From NCBI GenBank assembly GCA_019636195.1, contig JAHBYA010000002.1, positions 82,311 to 146,310 of the forward strand: DNA of 64,000 bases, in the 5' to 3' direction. Source of the stretch: Planctomycetota bacterium (GTDB lineage: Bacteria > Planctomycetota > UBA8742 > UBA2392). Each line of letters opens with the position of its first letter. The stretch's first letter is position 1. The position numbers and the translations under genes are program-made. This document shows positions 47,710 through 56,562 of the stretch, one piece after another. The notes beneath the pieces are model-generated. The model was not told the origin of the DNA, made no database searches, and saw only the letters and a program-made list of their open reading frames with translations.

Positions 47710-49563
47710 TTGCCGAAGTTGACGTTTCAGCCGGTTGACCGCTCACCCGCCCCCACCGGCGCGGTCATGTTCGTGAAGCTCGCGGGCATGCTGCTGCTGG
47801 TGATCTCGCTGACTGCGACGATGTACCTGCTGCTGCGCTACTCGTACTCGGGCGGCGAAAAGCAGGAGTGGCAGGTGGATGTCAACCGCGTCCGCACCAA
47901 CTTCGACCCGCTTTACACCACGGAAGAGCTTGAACGGCGTTGGGCCGAGAAACAGAAAGAGCTGTATGGCGCCGCCGGCGCGGTGGGACTGCCGGGCACC
48001 CAGGGGACAGCCGCCAACAAGCCCAAAGAACCCGACCTGCCGTTCGGTAATGAAAACCGCCAGCCGCCGCCGGACCGCGCGCCGGAAGTTAGCGGCACCC
48101 GCCAGAGCGTTGAGCGCGCTCGCGACGAAGCCCGCGAGATGCAACTGGCCAACGAGCAGTTGAAGAAAGAGCCGGTGTTTGACCTCGCGGACGAAACCCA
48201 GCACTTTCTGGACTGGATGCCATTACAGGACGCTGACCGCGAACGCACAGCCAACGAGCACGCCGCACGCCGCGGACGCCAGGCGCCCGCCAACGAACGT
48301 CTCGCCCTGCAGGTGTTGCGCAAGCTGCCGACGCCCGGCTACGCGGCGCACGTGCATGAAGGCGCATACTTCTGGGGCATGGGCCAGGACGCCGCCGACG
48401 CCTACCGCGGCCGTGCTTTCAAGGTGCGCGGGCGGTTGTTCGACCTGTATGAAGTCAAGCTTGACGAGCCCGTGGTGCTGAACGACGGCACCACGATCGC
48501 AATCTATTACGAGGGCGCGATCGCGCTGCTGGACAAGGGCATCGCGCGCAACGAGCACCCGATTGAGCACCGGGTCGTGTTGTTCCAGGCATTGAAGCTG
48601 CCCGACGGCCTTGAGAGCAAGCTGTCCGCAGGCGACGGTGTAAGCCACGAAGACAAGCTGGTCAGCGAGCACATCATGCTTGAGCTCAGCGGCGCGTTTC
48701 TGCGGCGCTGGGCGTACTCGCGGCCCGTCAAGCCCTACCACGGCGCCCGCAAGGTGGTCACGCAGGCCCACGCGCCGCTGCTGCTGGCTGCCGAAATGAA
48801 GGTGGGCGACAGCAAAGGCTACGAAGTCACCGATGAACTGCTGCAGCAGGTACGCGACAGCCTGCGCGAGGACCCGCGCTTTCTGGAAACCGAGGGCGCA
48901 TACTACGCGATCCTTGCTGCGGCCAACCGCGGCGACCCGTTGGAAGTAATCGAGAAAATCGGCTACTTCGACCTGGCAGGCGAAGAGACCGGCCCGCGCT
49001 ACCGCGGCCAGGGCGTACGAGTGGACGGCATGATCGGCGACGAGTATGTGCCCGTGATACTGCCGCCCAACATCAGCGGCCTGCGGCGCGTGTTTCGTGC
49101 CTACGTCGTGCATGACCTGGTCAACATCGAAAGTGAAAAACGCCTGCTGGTCGACATGATCGAGCCGCCCACCGGCCTTGAGCCCCGCGCGCCGGTGCGC
49201 TTTGACGCCCGTTACTACCGCAACGTGTTTGAATCGGACAGCACCGCCAGCCGCGTGCGCCCGTTGCTGATTGTCAAAAGTGTAACCCCCTACACCCGCC
49301 CCAGCGGCGAAAACGACCTGCTGTATGTGGGCGTAGGCATGGGCGCGGTGCTGTTTGTCGTGGGCATCCTGCTCTGGTTTGTGATTGCCGACCGCCGCGA
49401 GCGCAAGGCTTTTGAAGACAGCCAGCTTGACCTAAACCGCAAGCGACTTGAAAAGCGCGGTGGCCTCAAGCTCAAGCCGCTGCCGGACGCCAAAGGCGGG
49501 CCACCCACCGACAAGGCCCCTGACCCGCCGCCCGACAAGCCCGCAGATCCGCCAACGGCGTAA
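47710..49563 (+). CDS. Bitopic membrane protein with large extracytoplasmic region
   Basis: 617 residues if translation begins at the TTG at 47710, which has GGAGG 10 nt upstream; the first ATG (47767) lacks a Shine-Dalgarno. Membrane helices lie at about 22-42 (MLLLVISLTATMYLLLRYSY) and about 540-562 (GVGMGAVLFVVGILLWFVI), followed by a basic then Pro-rich cytoplasmic tail. The part between contains two similar beta-rich OB-like segments (FKVRGRLFDLYEVKLDEPVV and GQGVRVDGMIGDEYVPVILP) and helical stretches. No family recognised. The tail could contact the FHA protein encoded upstream (inference). Confidence 0.85.
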   Translation: MPKLTFQPVDRSPAPTGAVMFVKLAGMLLLVISLTATMYLLLRYSYSGGEKQEWQVDVNRVRTNFDPLYTTEELERRWAEKQKELYGAAGAVGLPGTQGTAANKPKEPDLPFGNENRQPPPDRAPEVSGTRQSVERARDEAREMQLANEQLKKEPVFDLADETQHFLDWMPLQDADRERTANEHAARRGRQAPANERLALQVLRKLPTPGYAAHVHEGAYFWGMGQDAADAYRGRAFKVRGRLFDLYEVKLDEPVVLNDGTTIAIYYEGAIALLDKGIARNEHPIEHRVVLFQALKLPDGLESKLSAGDGVSHEDKLVSEHIMLELSGAFLRRWAYSRPVKPYHGARKVVTQAHAPLLLAAEMKVGDSKGYEVTDELLQQVRDSLREDPRFLETEGAYYAILAAANRGDPLEVIEKIGYFDLAGEETGPRYRGQGVRVDGMIGDEYVPVILPPNISGLRRVFRAYVVHDLVNIESEKRLLVDMIEPPTGLEPRAPVRFDARYYRNVFESDSTASRVRPLLIVKSVTPYTRPSGENDLLYVGVGMGAVLFVVGILLWFVIADRRERKAFEDSQLDLNRKRLEKRGGLKLKPLPDAKGGPPTDKAPDPPPDKPADPPTA

Positions 49564-49589
49564 ACCCACGTACCTGTCGCCCGGTTTGC

Positions 49590-49595
49590 TATAAC
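49590..49595 (+). promoter_or_regulatory. TATAAC box placed for a leaderless aroB mRNA
   Basis: TATAAC ends 6 nt before the aroB ATG with no Shine-Dalgarno between them, the spacing expected if transcription starts at the A of ATG. A -35 was not evident. Confidence 0.4.
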
Positions 49596-49601
49596 CGGGC
49601 C

Positions 49602-50681
49602 ATGACCACGACCGTGCCGGTGCCGCTGGCTGCTAATGCTTATGACGTTGTCATCGGCAACGGTTTGCTTGCCGACCTGTCGCAGTCTGTGCGCGCGGCC
49701 GCGCCATCGCGTGTGGTTGTGATCACCGACGCGCACGTCGCCCCCCTGCACGCCGAAGAAGTCGCCCGCGAACTGGGCGCGCGCGTGATCACTGTGCCCG
49801 CCGGCGAAGACAGCAAGAGCATCGCGACGCTGGATCGCGTGTACGGCGAATTGCTGGCGCCGCGCGACCTTGACCGCAGCGCCATGATTGTCGCGTTGGG
49901 CGGCGGTGTGGTCGGTGACCTTGCGGGCTTTGCTGCCGCGACGTTGTTGCGCGGCATACGCTGTGTGCAAGTGCCCACCACGCTGCTGGCCATGGTTGAC
50001 TCCAGTGTCGGCGGCAAAACAGCCGTCAATCACGCGACAGGCAAGAACCTGATCGGCGCGTTTCATCAACCGGCGGGCGTGTTCTGCGACTTGCGCTACC
50101 TGCACACGCTGCCGCAGCGCGAGTACGTCAGCGGGCTGGCGGAAGTCGTCAAGACAGCCGCGATCGGCGACAGCGGCCTGCTGGAGCTGCTGGAGAGCGA
50201 CGTGATCGCGCTGCTGCAGGCACAGCCTGCAGCGCTGGCGCCTGTGGTCGCGGCGTGTGTGCGTTTCAAGGCCGGTGTGGTCGCCGACGACGAGCGTGAA
50301 ACCACGGGCCGGCGCGCGATGCTGAATTTCGGGCACACGGTCGGCCACGCGCTGGAAACCTTGTTTCCGGGCCGTTGGCTGCACGGCGAAGCGGTGTCGA
50401 TCGGCATGATGTCCGCGCTGCGCCTGTCGCAGCGCCGGGCCGGGCTTCCCGATGACGACGCCCATCGAGTTGAGCGACTGCTGCGCGCGTTCGGCTTACC
50501 CGAGTCGGTGCCACCGGAGATCGAGACGTTTGAGCTTGGCGCGACCATCCTCGGCGACAAGAAGCGCGACGGCGGTGGCGTGCGTTTTGTGGTGCTGCGC
50601 GACCTTGGACAACCGGAGCTGCTGGCGTGCGCCGTCGACGACGCGCTGCTGCGCATACTGATGGGTTACGGCGATGCGTGA
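49602..50681 (+). CDS. aroB: 3-dehydroquinate synthase
   Basis: 359 residues. NAD- and substrate-binding motifs ALGGGVVGDLAGFAAATLLRG, QVPTTLLAMVDSSVGGKTAV and GKNLIGAFHQP, plus metal ligands in GLAEVVKTAAIGD, LNFGHTVGHALE and WLHGEAVSIGM, are all intact. It converts DAHP to 3-dehydroquinate, the second shikimate step. dprA begins 8 nt before the aroB stop, so the two are coupled. Another aromatic pathway gene, prephenate dehydratase, lies at 59.6 kb. Confidence 0.97.
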   Translation: MTTTVPVPLAANAYDVVIGNGLLADLSQSVRAAAPSRVVVITDAHVAPLHAEEVARELGARVITVPAGEDSKSIATLDRVYGELLAPRDLDRSAMIVALGGGVVGDLAGFAAATLLRGIRCVQVPTTLLAMVDSSVGGKTAVNHATGKNLIGAFHQPAGVFCDLRYLHTLPQREYVSGLAEVVKTAAIGDSGLLELLESDVIALLQAQPAALAPVVAACVRFKAGVVADDERETTGRRAMLNFGHTVGHALETLFPGRWLHGEAVSIGMMSALRLSQRRAGLPDDDAHRVERLLRAFGLPESVPPEIETFELGATILGDKKRDGGGVRFVVLRDLGQPELLACAVDDALLRILMGYGDA

Positions 50682-51783
50682 GCTTGAAGCCCGAGTTGCG
50701 CTCGCGGTTGCGCGCAAGTTCACGCCGATTGCGCTGACCAACCTGCTCAAGCGCTTCGGCAGCGCCAGCGCCGTGGTCGGCGCCGGCAAAGCCGAGCTTG
50801 CCAAGGTCCCCAAAGTCAACCGCGAAGGGCCATCCGCGCTCGCCGAGGTCATTGCAAAGGGCGAGCACCTGCGCGAGATGGAAAAGGCCGAAACTGCCGG
50901 CGTGCGCCTGGTGATGCTCGGCGACGCCGACTACCCGGAGTTGCTGGCGCGCATCGAAGACCCGCCGCCCCTGCTTTACGTGCGCGGTACTCTCACTCCC
51001 GACGATACGCTTGCGCTGGCAATCGTCGGTGGGCGCAACGCCAGCTACTACGGCAATGCCCAGGCCGCGCGTTTTGCGCGCGACTTTGCTACCCGGCGCC
51101 TGACAGTGATCAGCGGCCTCGCCCGCGGCATCGACACCGCGGCGCACAAGGCTGCCCTCGAAGGCGGCGGGCGCACCGTGGCCGTCGTCGGCAGCGGCCT
51201 GCTGGACATCTATCCCCCGGAAAATGACAAATTCGCGCTGCAGGTGGCCGAGCACGGCGCCGTGATCAGCGAGTTCCCGCTGGACACGCCGGGTGTCGCG
51301 CGTAACTTTCCGCAGCGCAATCGGCTGATCAGCGGCATGAGCCTCGGCGTGCTGGTCGTCGAAGCCACCCGCAAGTCCGGCAGCCTGATCACCGCACGGC
51401 TGGCCGTTGAGCAGGGCCGCGAAGTCTTTGCCCTGCCCGGCAAGGTGGACAGCGACCTCAGCGAAGGGCCTCACGACCTGATCCGCGATGGCGCGCACCT
51501 CGTGACCGAGCCCGCCCACGTCTATGAAGAACTGTCGATGCTCAAGCCACTGCCGGTTGAGGCCGCGCCTGAAAAACAGTCCAGCCGCTCACCGCAAGGC
51601 CTGACGGGCACAGAAACCGCACTCTGGAGCGTCCTGCAGCCCAGCGACGGCTTAACGCCCGACGAATTGTCCGGCAGGGCGGGTATGCCGGTGGCGCAGG
51701 TCGCGGCGGGCCTGCTGACACTGGAGATGAAGCGGCTGGCAAAGCAGTTGCCCGGCAAACGCTACGTGCGGCTGGAAGTCTGA
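50674..51783 (+). CDS. dprA: DNA processing protein A
   Basis: 369 residues. An N-terminal helix-hairpin-helix/SAM-like region is followed by the Rossmann DprA core: LAIVGGRNASYYG, VISGLARGIDTAAHKAALE, GSGLLDIYPPEN, NFPQRNRLISGMSLGVLVVE, KSGSLITARLAVEQGREVFA. A C-terminal winged helix (TPDELSGRAGMPVAQVAAGL, TLEMKRLAKQLPGKRYV) completes it. It loads RecA on incoming single-stranded DNA in natural transformation. The start overlaps aroB by 8 nt. No other com genes lie in the window. Confidence 0.96.
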   Translation: MRELEARVALAVARKFTPIALTNLLKRFGSASAVVGAGKAELAKVPKVNREGPSALAEVIAKGEHLREMEKAETAGVRLVMLGDADYPELLARIEDPPPLLYVRGTLTPDDTLALAIVGGRNASYYGNAQAARFARDFATRRLTVISGLARGIDTAAHKAALEGGGRTVAVVGSGLLDIYPPENDKFALQVAEHGAVISEFPLDTPGVARNFPQRNRLISGMSLGVLVVEATRKSGSLITARLAVEQGREVFALPGKVDSDLSEGPHDLIRDGAHLVTEPAHVYEELSMLKPLPVEAAPEKQSSRSPQGLTGTETALWSVLQPSDGLTPDELSGRAGMPVAQVAAGLLTLEMKRLAKQLPGKRYVRLEV

Positions 51784-51793
51784 GCCGCCGCCC

Positions 51794-51821
51794 TTTCGCG
51801 ATTGCGTGCTGCCACTATACT
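51794..51821 (+). promoter_or_regulatory. Candidate promoter of the methionine-synthesis fusion gene
   Basis: TTTCGC (51794-51799), 16 bp, TATACT (51816-51821), ending 9 nt before the ATG, with no Shine-Dalgarno. Same layout as upstream of 23392. Confidence 0.45.
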
Positions 51822-51830
51822 CGCGCGCCC

Positions 51831-53657
51831 ATGCAGCCACTTCTTGAAGCCCTGCAGCAGCGCGTGCTCGTCGGCGACGGCGCCTACGGCACGTTGCTGG
51901 CTTCGCGCGGCTTGGTGGCAGGCGGCGGCGTGGGTCCGGTGCTGAACCTTGTCAAACCCAAGTTTGTGCAGTCGGCGCACCAGGAGTATCTCGATGCGGG
52001 CGCCGAAGTCATTGAAACCAACACGTTTGCCGCTGATGAGCTCGCCCTGGCCGCCGCCGAAGTCAACGCCACCAGCGCCGAAGTGTGCCGCGCCGGCGCA
52101 AAGCTGGCCCGCGCAGTCGCAGGTACCCGGGCGTGGGTGCTGGGAGCGGTGGCGCCGTTGTTTCGCAGTTCGGTGAAGCTTAGCGAAAGCGACCGCACGC
52201 GCCTCTATACCCAGCAGGTCAGCGCGCTGGTGGAAGGAGGCGTGCATGCCATCCTGCTCGAAACCTTCAGCGATCTGGACGAGCTGGTTTTCGCGCTGGC
52301 AGCCGCCAAGCAGGCTGCGCCCGACACGCCGGTGATCGCGCAAATGGCGTTCACGCTGGCGGGCACGACCACGGCGGGTGTTTCGCCCGATAAAATGGTG
52401 GCAGCGCTGGCCGCCGCCGACGTGATCGGCGCCAATTGCGGCGGCGGTGAAAGCGCGGCTCTTGAAGTCGCCCGGCGCATCACCGAGCGCACCGACAAGC
52501 CCGTAAGCATCTACCCAAACCGCGGCCTCGCCGACTTCGATGACCTTGGCCGGCCCGTGTACATCGAAAGCCACGACTATTTCGCACGCAGCGCGCGTCG
52601 GCTGGCCGACCTGGGAGTGAACCTGATTGGCGGTTGCTGCGGCACCACGCCGGACGACATTCGCAAGCTCAAGGCGTTGATCGCCGCCCGCAAACCGGCC
52701 AAGCGACAGCCAAGGGTCGCAGCGCCCAAGGTGGCGGCAACCGTCGCGCCCACGCGCATGCAGCCAACGCTGGAGCAGGATCTCAAGACCCGGCGCATCG
52801 TGATCGCTGAAGTTGACCCGCCGCGCGGCATCGACGCCAGCCGCGAGCTTGAAGGCGCAAAGCAGATCGTGCAGGCCGGTGCCGACGGCATCACCATCGC
52901 CGACAACCCGCTCAGTATCATGCGCATGAGCAACCTGGCCTTTGCCACGTTGCTGATGCAGCAGATCGACACGCGCATCGTGCTGCACATCGCCTGCCGC
53001 GACCGCAGCCTGATCGGCACCCAAAGCCACCTGCTGGGCGCGCACGCGCTGGGCATAAGCAATATCCTGGCCGTCACCGGCGACCCCGTGGCGACGCAGG
53101 CGTATCAGGGCTCCAGCGGCGTGTTTGACATGGCCAGCCACAAGCTGATTGAGCTGATCAGCCGCTTCAACCAGGGCGAGTTCTTCACCGGCGGCGGAGA
53201 GTCCCGCACGGGCTTTTTTGTCGGCGGCGCCTTCAACTGCGCCAGCCGCAAACTTGAAAACGAGGTCAAACGTTTCGCCCGCAAGGCGCAGGCCGGCGCG
53301 CGCTACATCATGACCCAGCCGGTGTTTGACCTTGCCAAGGCGCGCGAAGTGACCGCAGCCTGCCGCGAGCTTGGGCTTCCGCTGGTGATGGGCGTAATGC
53401 CGCTGGTCAGTGAACGCAACGCCGAGTTTTTGCACCACGAAGTGCCGGGTATCGACGTGCCTGAAGATGTGCGCCGGCGAATGGCGGGCCTGAAGGGCGA
53501 CAAAGGCCGCGCAGAAGGCCTGAGAATCGCGCGCGAAATGATGGAAGGCATCGCGGGCGAAGTGAAGGGCTATTACCTGATCACACCGATGAACCGCTTT
53601 GACATGATCGCCGAGCTGGCGAAGTTCGCCAACACGTTGAACGTTTCAAGGTCATGA
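51831..53657 (+). CDS. Homocysteine S-methyltransferase fused to 5,10-methylenetetrahydrofolate reductase
   Basis: 608 residues in two halves. Residues 1-290 are a Pfam S-methyl_trans barrel: LVGDGAYGTLLASRG, IETNTFAADELALA, and zinc cysteines in VIGANCGGG and NLIGGCCGTTP. Residues 310-608 are MetF: PPRGIDASRELEGAKQIVQ, ADNPLSIMRMSNLAFA, HIACRDRSLIGTQSHLLGAH, ILAVTGDP, TQPVFDLAKAREV. The combination matches YitJ-type enzymes that reduce methylene-THF and methylate homocysteine. The linker near residue 290 is Lys/Ala-rich. It is probably transcribed from its own TATACT-type promoter. Confidence 0.95.
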   Translation: MQPLLEALQQRVLVGDGAYGTLLASRGLVAGGGVGPVLNLVKPKFVQSAHQEYLDAGAEVIETNTFAADELALAAAEVNATSAEVCRAGAKLARAVAGTRAWVLGAVAPLFRSSVKLSESDRTRLYTQQVSALVEGGVHAILLETFSDLDELVFALAAAKQAAPDTPVIAQMAFTLAGTTTAGVSPDKMVAALAAADVIGANCGGGESAALEVARRITERTDKPVSIYPNRGLADFDDLGRPVYIESHDYFARSARRLADLGVNLIGGCCGTTPDDIRKLKALIAARKPAKRQPRVAAPKVAATVAPTRMQPTLEQDLKTRRIVIAEVDPPRGIDASRELEGAKQIVQAGADGITIADNPLSIMRMSNLAFATLLMQQIDTRIVLHIACRDRSLIGTQSHLLGAHALGISNILAVTGDPVATQAYQGSSGVFDMASHKLIELISRFNQGEFFTGGGESRTGFFVGGAFNCASRKLENEVKRFARKAQAGARYIMTQPVFDLAKAREVTAACRELGLPLVMGVMPLVSERNAEFLHHEVPGIDVPEDVRRRMAGLKGDKGRAEGLRIAREMMEGIAGEVKGYYLITPMNRFDMIAELAKFANTLNVSRS

Positions 53658-53668
53658 ACCGGGACACA

Positions 53669-53751
53669 CCGCAATGACCAATGACCAGTTGCCAACGACC
53701 AAGGGCCTCTCGGTGCTGCGTTCATTGGTTACTGGTTGTTGCTCAATGCGG
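53669..53751. repeat. Imperfect inverted repeat (CAATGACCAATGACC type)
   Basis: The left arm 53669-53700 (CCGCAATGACCAATGACC...) is largely complementary to 53720-53751 (...TTGTTGCTCAATGCGG). It occupies most of the 121-bp gap between the MetF-fusion gene and plsY. Confidence 0.55.
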
Positions 53752-53778
53752 TTCATGCGGGTGTAGCCGGTCCAACCC

Positions 53779-54468
53779 ATGTCCACGCTCTGGATCATCG
53801 GAACGATTGTTGCCTCCTATCTGGTGGGCAGCATTCCGTTCGGGTTGATCTTCGGCTTCCTGATCAAGGGCGTGGACATTCGCCAGCACGGCAGCCGCAA
53901 CATCGGCGCCACCAACGCCGCGCGCGTGATCGGCTTTAAATGGTTCCCGGTCGTGCTGCTGCTGGATGCGCTGAAGGGTGCCGGCCCGTGCCTTGCTGCG
54001 GTGTTTCTGTCCCCCACCGGCCTTGATTTGGCGCTGTTTGCGGCCATGGGTGCCTTGCTGGGGCACTTTTACTCGTGCTACATCGGCTTCAAGGGCGGCA
54101 AGGGTGTGGCGACCGGCCTTGGCGTTGTCATGATCCTGACACTGCCGCCGGATAGCTGGGTGCCCGTGCCAGCGCTGCTTGCGCTGGGCGTGTTCGCAGT
54201 CGTGCTGGCTGTGACCCGCATGGTCAGCGTTTCCAGCGTGCTGGCGGCCTTGAGCATCCCCGCGCTTTACTACGCCTGGATCGGCCAGCCGGCGTTGCAG
54301 GAGCCGCTGATGTGGCGGCTGCTGTTTCTGACGTTTGTAAGCCTGTTCGTCGTGGTAAAACATCGTGCAAACCTGAAACGAGTCATGCGCGGCGAAGAGC
54401 CACGGCTGGGCCGCAACAGGCAACTACCAGCCACGGAGGACACGGAGAACCGCCAAGCCACTGGTTAG
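53779..54468 (+). CDS. plsY: Glycerol-3-phosphate acyltransferase PlsY
   Basis: 229 residues, polytopic. Family motifs YLVGSIPFGLIFG, HGSRNIGATNAARV and GHFYSCYIGFKGGKGVATG are intact. It transfers acyl from acyl-phosphate to glycerol-3-phosphate at the membrane. The last residues (LPATEDTENRQATG) are not family-like. They are read from the left arm of an inverted repeat (54432-54449), so the C-terminus appears to have been extended by repeat insertion. gpsA follows 87 nt downstream, so substrate supply and use are linked. Confidence 0.95.
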   Translation: MSTLWIIGTIVASYLVGSIPFGLIFGFLIKGVDIRQHGSRNIGATNAARVIGFKWFPVVLLLDALKGAGPCLAAVFLSPTGLDLALFAAMGALLGHFYSCYIGFKGGKGVATGLGVVMILTLPPDSWVPVPALLALGVFAVVLAVTRMVSVSSVLAALSIPALYYAWIGQPALQEPLMWRLLFLTFVSLFVVVKHRANLKRVMRGEEPRLGRNRQLPATEDTENRQATG

Positions 54469-54518
54469 GCACAATTGTTTGTTGTTGCCTTTTCAGCTTT
54501 TTCTCCGTGTGCTCCGTG
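54432..54518. repeat. Inverted repeat of CACGGAGGACACGGAGAA type
   Basis: The arms 54432-54449 and 54501-54518 are complementary at 17 of 18 positions, with a 51-bp spacer. The left arm is inside the plsY reading frame and the right arm precedes gpsA. This motif is a familiar dispersed palindrome in several phyla. Confidence 0.75.
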
Positions 54519-54555
54519 CTGCACGAGTGTTTTGCAGTTGGCAGTGCTCAGAACC

Positions 54556-55536
54556 ATGAACCACACTGTAACCATCATCGGCGCCGGAAGCTGGGGAACT
54601 GCGATCGCAGCGCTGCTCGCAGGTAAAGGCCACAAGGTCACGCTGTGCGCCCGCAGGCCTGAGTTGGCCGCCGAGTTGGCCCGCACCCGCGAGAACAAGG
54701 CGTTTCTTCCGGGAGTGACGCTGCCCGCAAGCATTGAGATTGCCCATGTCGCGCGCCTTGAGGGCGCGGAGTGGTGTTTTTGCGCCGTGCCCACGCGCTA
54801 CATCCGCGCGCAGTTTTCAGCTTTGGGCAAGTGGCCCGCCGAGTTGCCGGTGGTAAGCCTGAGCAAAGGCATCGAGCAGGGCACACTGAAGTTCCCCACC
54901 GAGATCCTGCGCGAGGTCACCGGCGCCGCGCACTACTTGACGCTGTCGGGCCCGAGCCACGCCGAGGAAGTTGCGCGCGGCCTGCCGACTGTGCTGGTCA
55001 GCGCCGGTGTCGAGACACGCGCCGCAGCACTGGCCGAGCTGATGAGTACGCCAGCCTTTCGCGTCTATCACAGCACTGACCTGCGCGGCGTTGAGCTTGC
55101 GGGTGCCGCCAAAAACGTCGTCGCGATCGCCGCCGGCATCATTGACGGGCTGGGCCTTGGCGACAACGCAAAGGCCGCTCTGCTGGCGCGCGGACTGGCC
55201 GAAATCACCCGGCTTGGGGTGGCGATGGGCGCCGAAGTGCGCACGTTCAGCGGCCTGAGCGGCGTGGGCGACCTGTATGCCACTTGCGCGTCAAGGCACG
55301 GGCGTAACCGCGCCTTCGGCGAGCGCATTGGCCGCGGCGAGAAGCCGCAGGCGATCATCGACAGCATGGAAATGGAAGTCGAAGGGTTTAATACGGCGGC
55401 GGCATTGCAGGCGCTGGCTGCGCGCTACGACGTAGAAATGCCGATTTGCGATGAGGTCTGTAGAGTCTTGTACGAGGGCGCAAGCCCCATCGACGCGCTC
55501 AAGCGCCTGATGACCCGCAACCTGAAGGCTGAATAA
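54556..55536 (+). CDS. gpsA: Glycerol-3-phosphate dehydrogenase [NAD(P)+]
   Basis: 326 residues from the ATG at 54556, which begins the Rossmann motif (VTIIGAGSWGTAIAALLAG); the upstream frame is repeat sequence. Other motifs: FCAVPTRYIRAQF, SLSKGIEQGTL, LSGPSHAEEVARGLPT, the catalytic Lys in GAAKNVVAIAAGI, and TFSGLSGVGDLYATC. It makes sn-glycerol-3-phosphate for PlsY. Convergent with the transketolase gene, 30 bp apart. Confidence 0.97.
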   Translation: MNHTVTIIGAGSWGTAIAALLAGKGHKVTLCARRPELAAELARTRENKAFLPGVTLPASIEIAHVARLEGAEWCFCAVPTRYIRAQFSALGKWPAELPVVSLSKGIEQGTLKFPTEILREVTGAAHYLTLSGPSHAEEVARGLPTVLVSAGVETRAAALAELMSTPAFRVYHSTDLRGVELAGAAKNVVAIAAGIIDGLGLGDNAKAALLARGLAEITRLGVAMGAEVRTFSGLSGVGDLYATCASRHGRNRAFGERIGRGEKPQAIIDSMEMEVEGFNTAAALQALAARYDVEMPICDEVCRVLYEGASPIDALKRLMTRNLKAE

Positions 55537-55566
55537 CGAATGGCATCCGCTGGAAGGACGCGCAAG

Positions 55567-56496
55567 CTACTTCGCGGCCAAGGTCCGCGCGGCTTTCACA
55601 ATGCCTTGGGTATCGACGCCGTACTTGGCCCACAGCTCTTCGGCCTCGCCACTTTCGCCAAAGGTGTCCTGGGTGCCTACAAAAGCGATGCGCGTCGGGT
55701 GCAGGCGCCCAAGCGCCTCGGCCACCGCGCCGCCGAGGCCGCCTATCACGTTGTGTTCTTCACAGGTGACAACGCCATGCCTGGCAGCGCGCGCCAACTG
55801 CACAAGCGTTGACGTGTCGAGCGGCTTGATTGTGTGAAAGTCGGCGACGCTGGCCTGGATGCCTTCTTTGGCGAGCAACTCAGCGGCTTCCAAAGCAAAC
55901 GCCACCTGCGGGCCACAAGCGACCAAGGCAACGTCGCCACCCTCGCGCAGCACACGCGCCTTGCCGATCTCAAACTTGTCGCCGTCCCTGTACACGTCGC
56001 GCACCTTCGGGCGGCCGAGGCGCAGATACACCGGGCCCTTGTGCACGGCGACTTTCCGGGTCAGGTCAAACGCAGCGGCGTAGTCGGCTGGCACTACCAC
56101 CGTCATGCCCGGGATCACGCGCATCAGTGCAATGTCTTCCAACGCCTGGTGGGATGCTCCGTCCGGGCCCACCCCCAGCCCGCTGTGGGTACAGGCGATC
56201 TTCACATTCAAGCCCGGATAGCCGATGGTGTTGCGCACGCTTTCCCAGGCGCGGCCGCTGCCGAACATGGCAAACGTGGTGGCGAACGGAATCTTGCCGG
56301 CTGTGCTCATGCCGGCTGCAACGTCAACCATGTTGGCCTCGGCGACGCCCATCTGGAAGAAGCGCTGCGGAAAGGCTTTGGCAAAGTCGTCGGTTTTGAC
56401 GCTGCCGCCAAGGTCGGCGGTCAATGCCACGATGTCCGGGTTTTCCTTGCCCAGCTCAAGCAGTGCCTTGCCGAAAGCGTCGCGCGTCGCCCGCAT
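55567..56496 (-). CDS. Transketolase C-terminal subunit
   Basis: 309 residues from the ATG at 56496 (GGAG 8 nt upstream). It contains the pyrimidine-binding and C-terminal domains of a split transketolase: PDIVALTADLGGSVK, FFQMGVAEANMVDVAAGMS, THSGLGVGPDGASHQALED, VVVPADYAAAFDL and VTCEEHNVIGGLGGAVAEAL. The N-terminal TPP pyrophosphate-binding subunit, normally encoded just upstream, is absent: the upstream neighbour is an MFS transporter. The partner must be elsewhere in the genome. Confidence 0.94.
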   Translation of the reverse strand: MRATRDAFGKALLELGKENPDIVALTADLGGSVKTDDFAKAFPQRFFQMGVAEANMVDVAAGMSTAGKIPFATTFAMFGSGRAWESVRNTIGYPGLNVKIACTHSGLGVGPDGASHQALEDIALMRVIPGMTVVVPADYAAAFDLTRKVAVHKGPVYLRLGRPKVRDVYRDGDKFEIGKARVLREGGDVALVACGPQVAFALEAAELLAKEGIQASVADFHTIKPLDTSTLVQLARAARHGVVTCEEHNVIGGLGGAVAEALGRLHPTRIAFVGTQDTFGESGEAEELWAKYGVDTQGIVKAARTLAAK

Positions 56497-56562
56497 GTGT
56501 CGTCTCCCAAGTTCGCGGGGCAGCATAGGGCGGCAAGGACACGGAACAAGCCTGTGGAAAGC

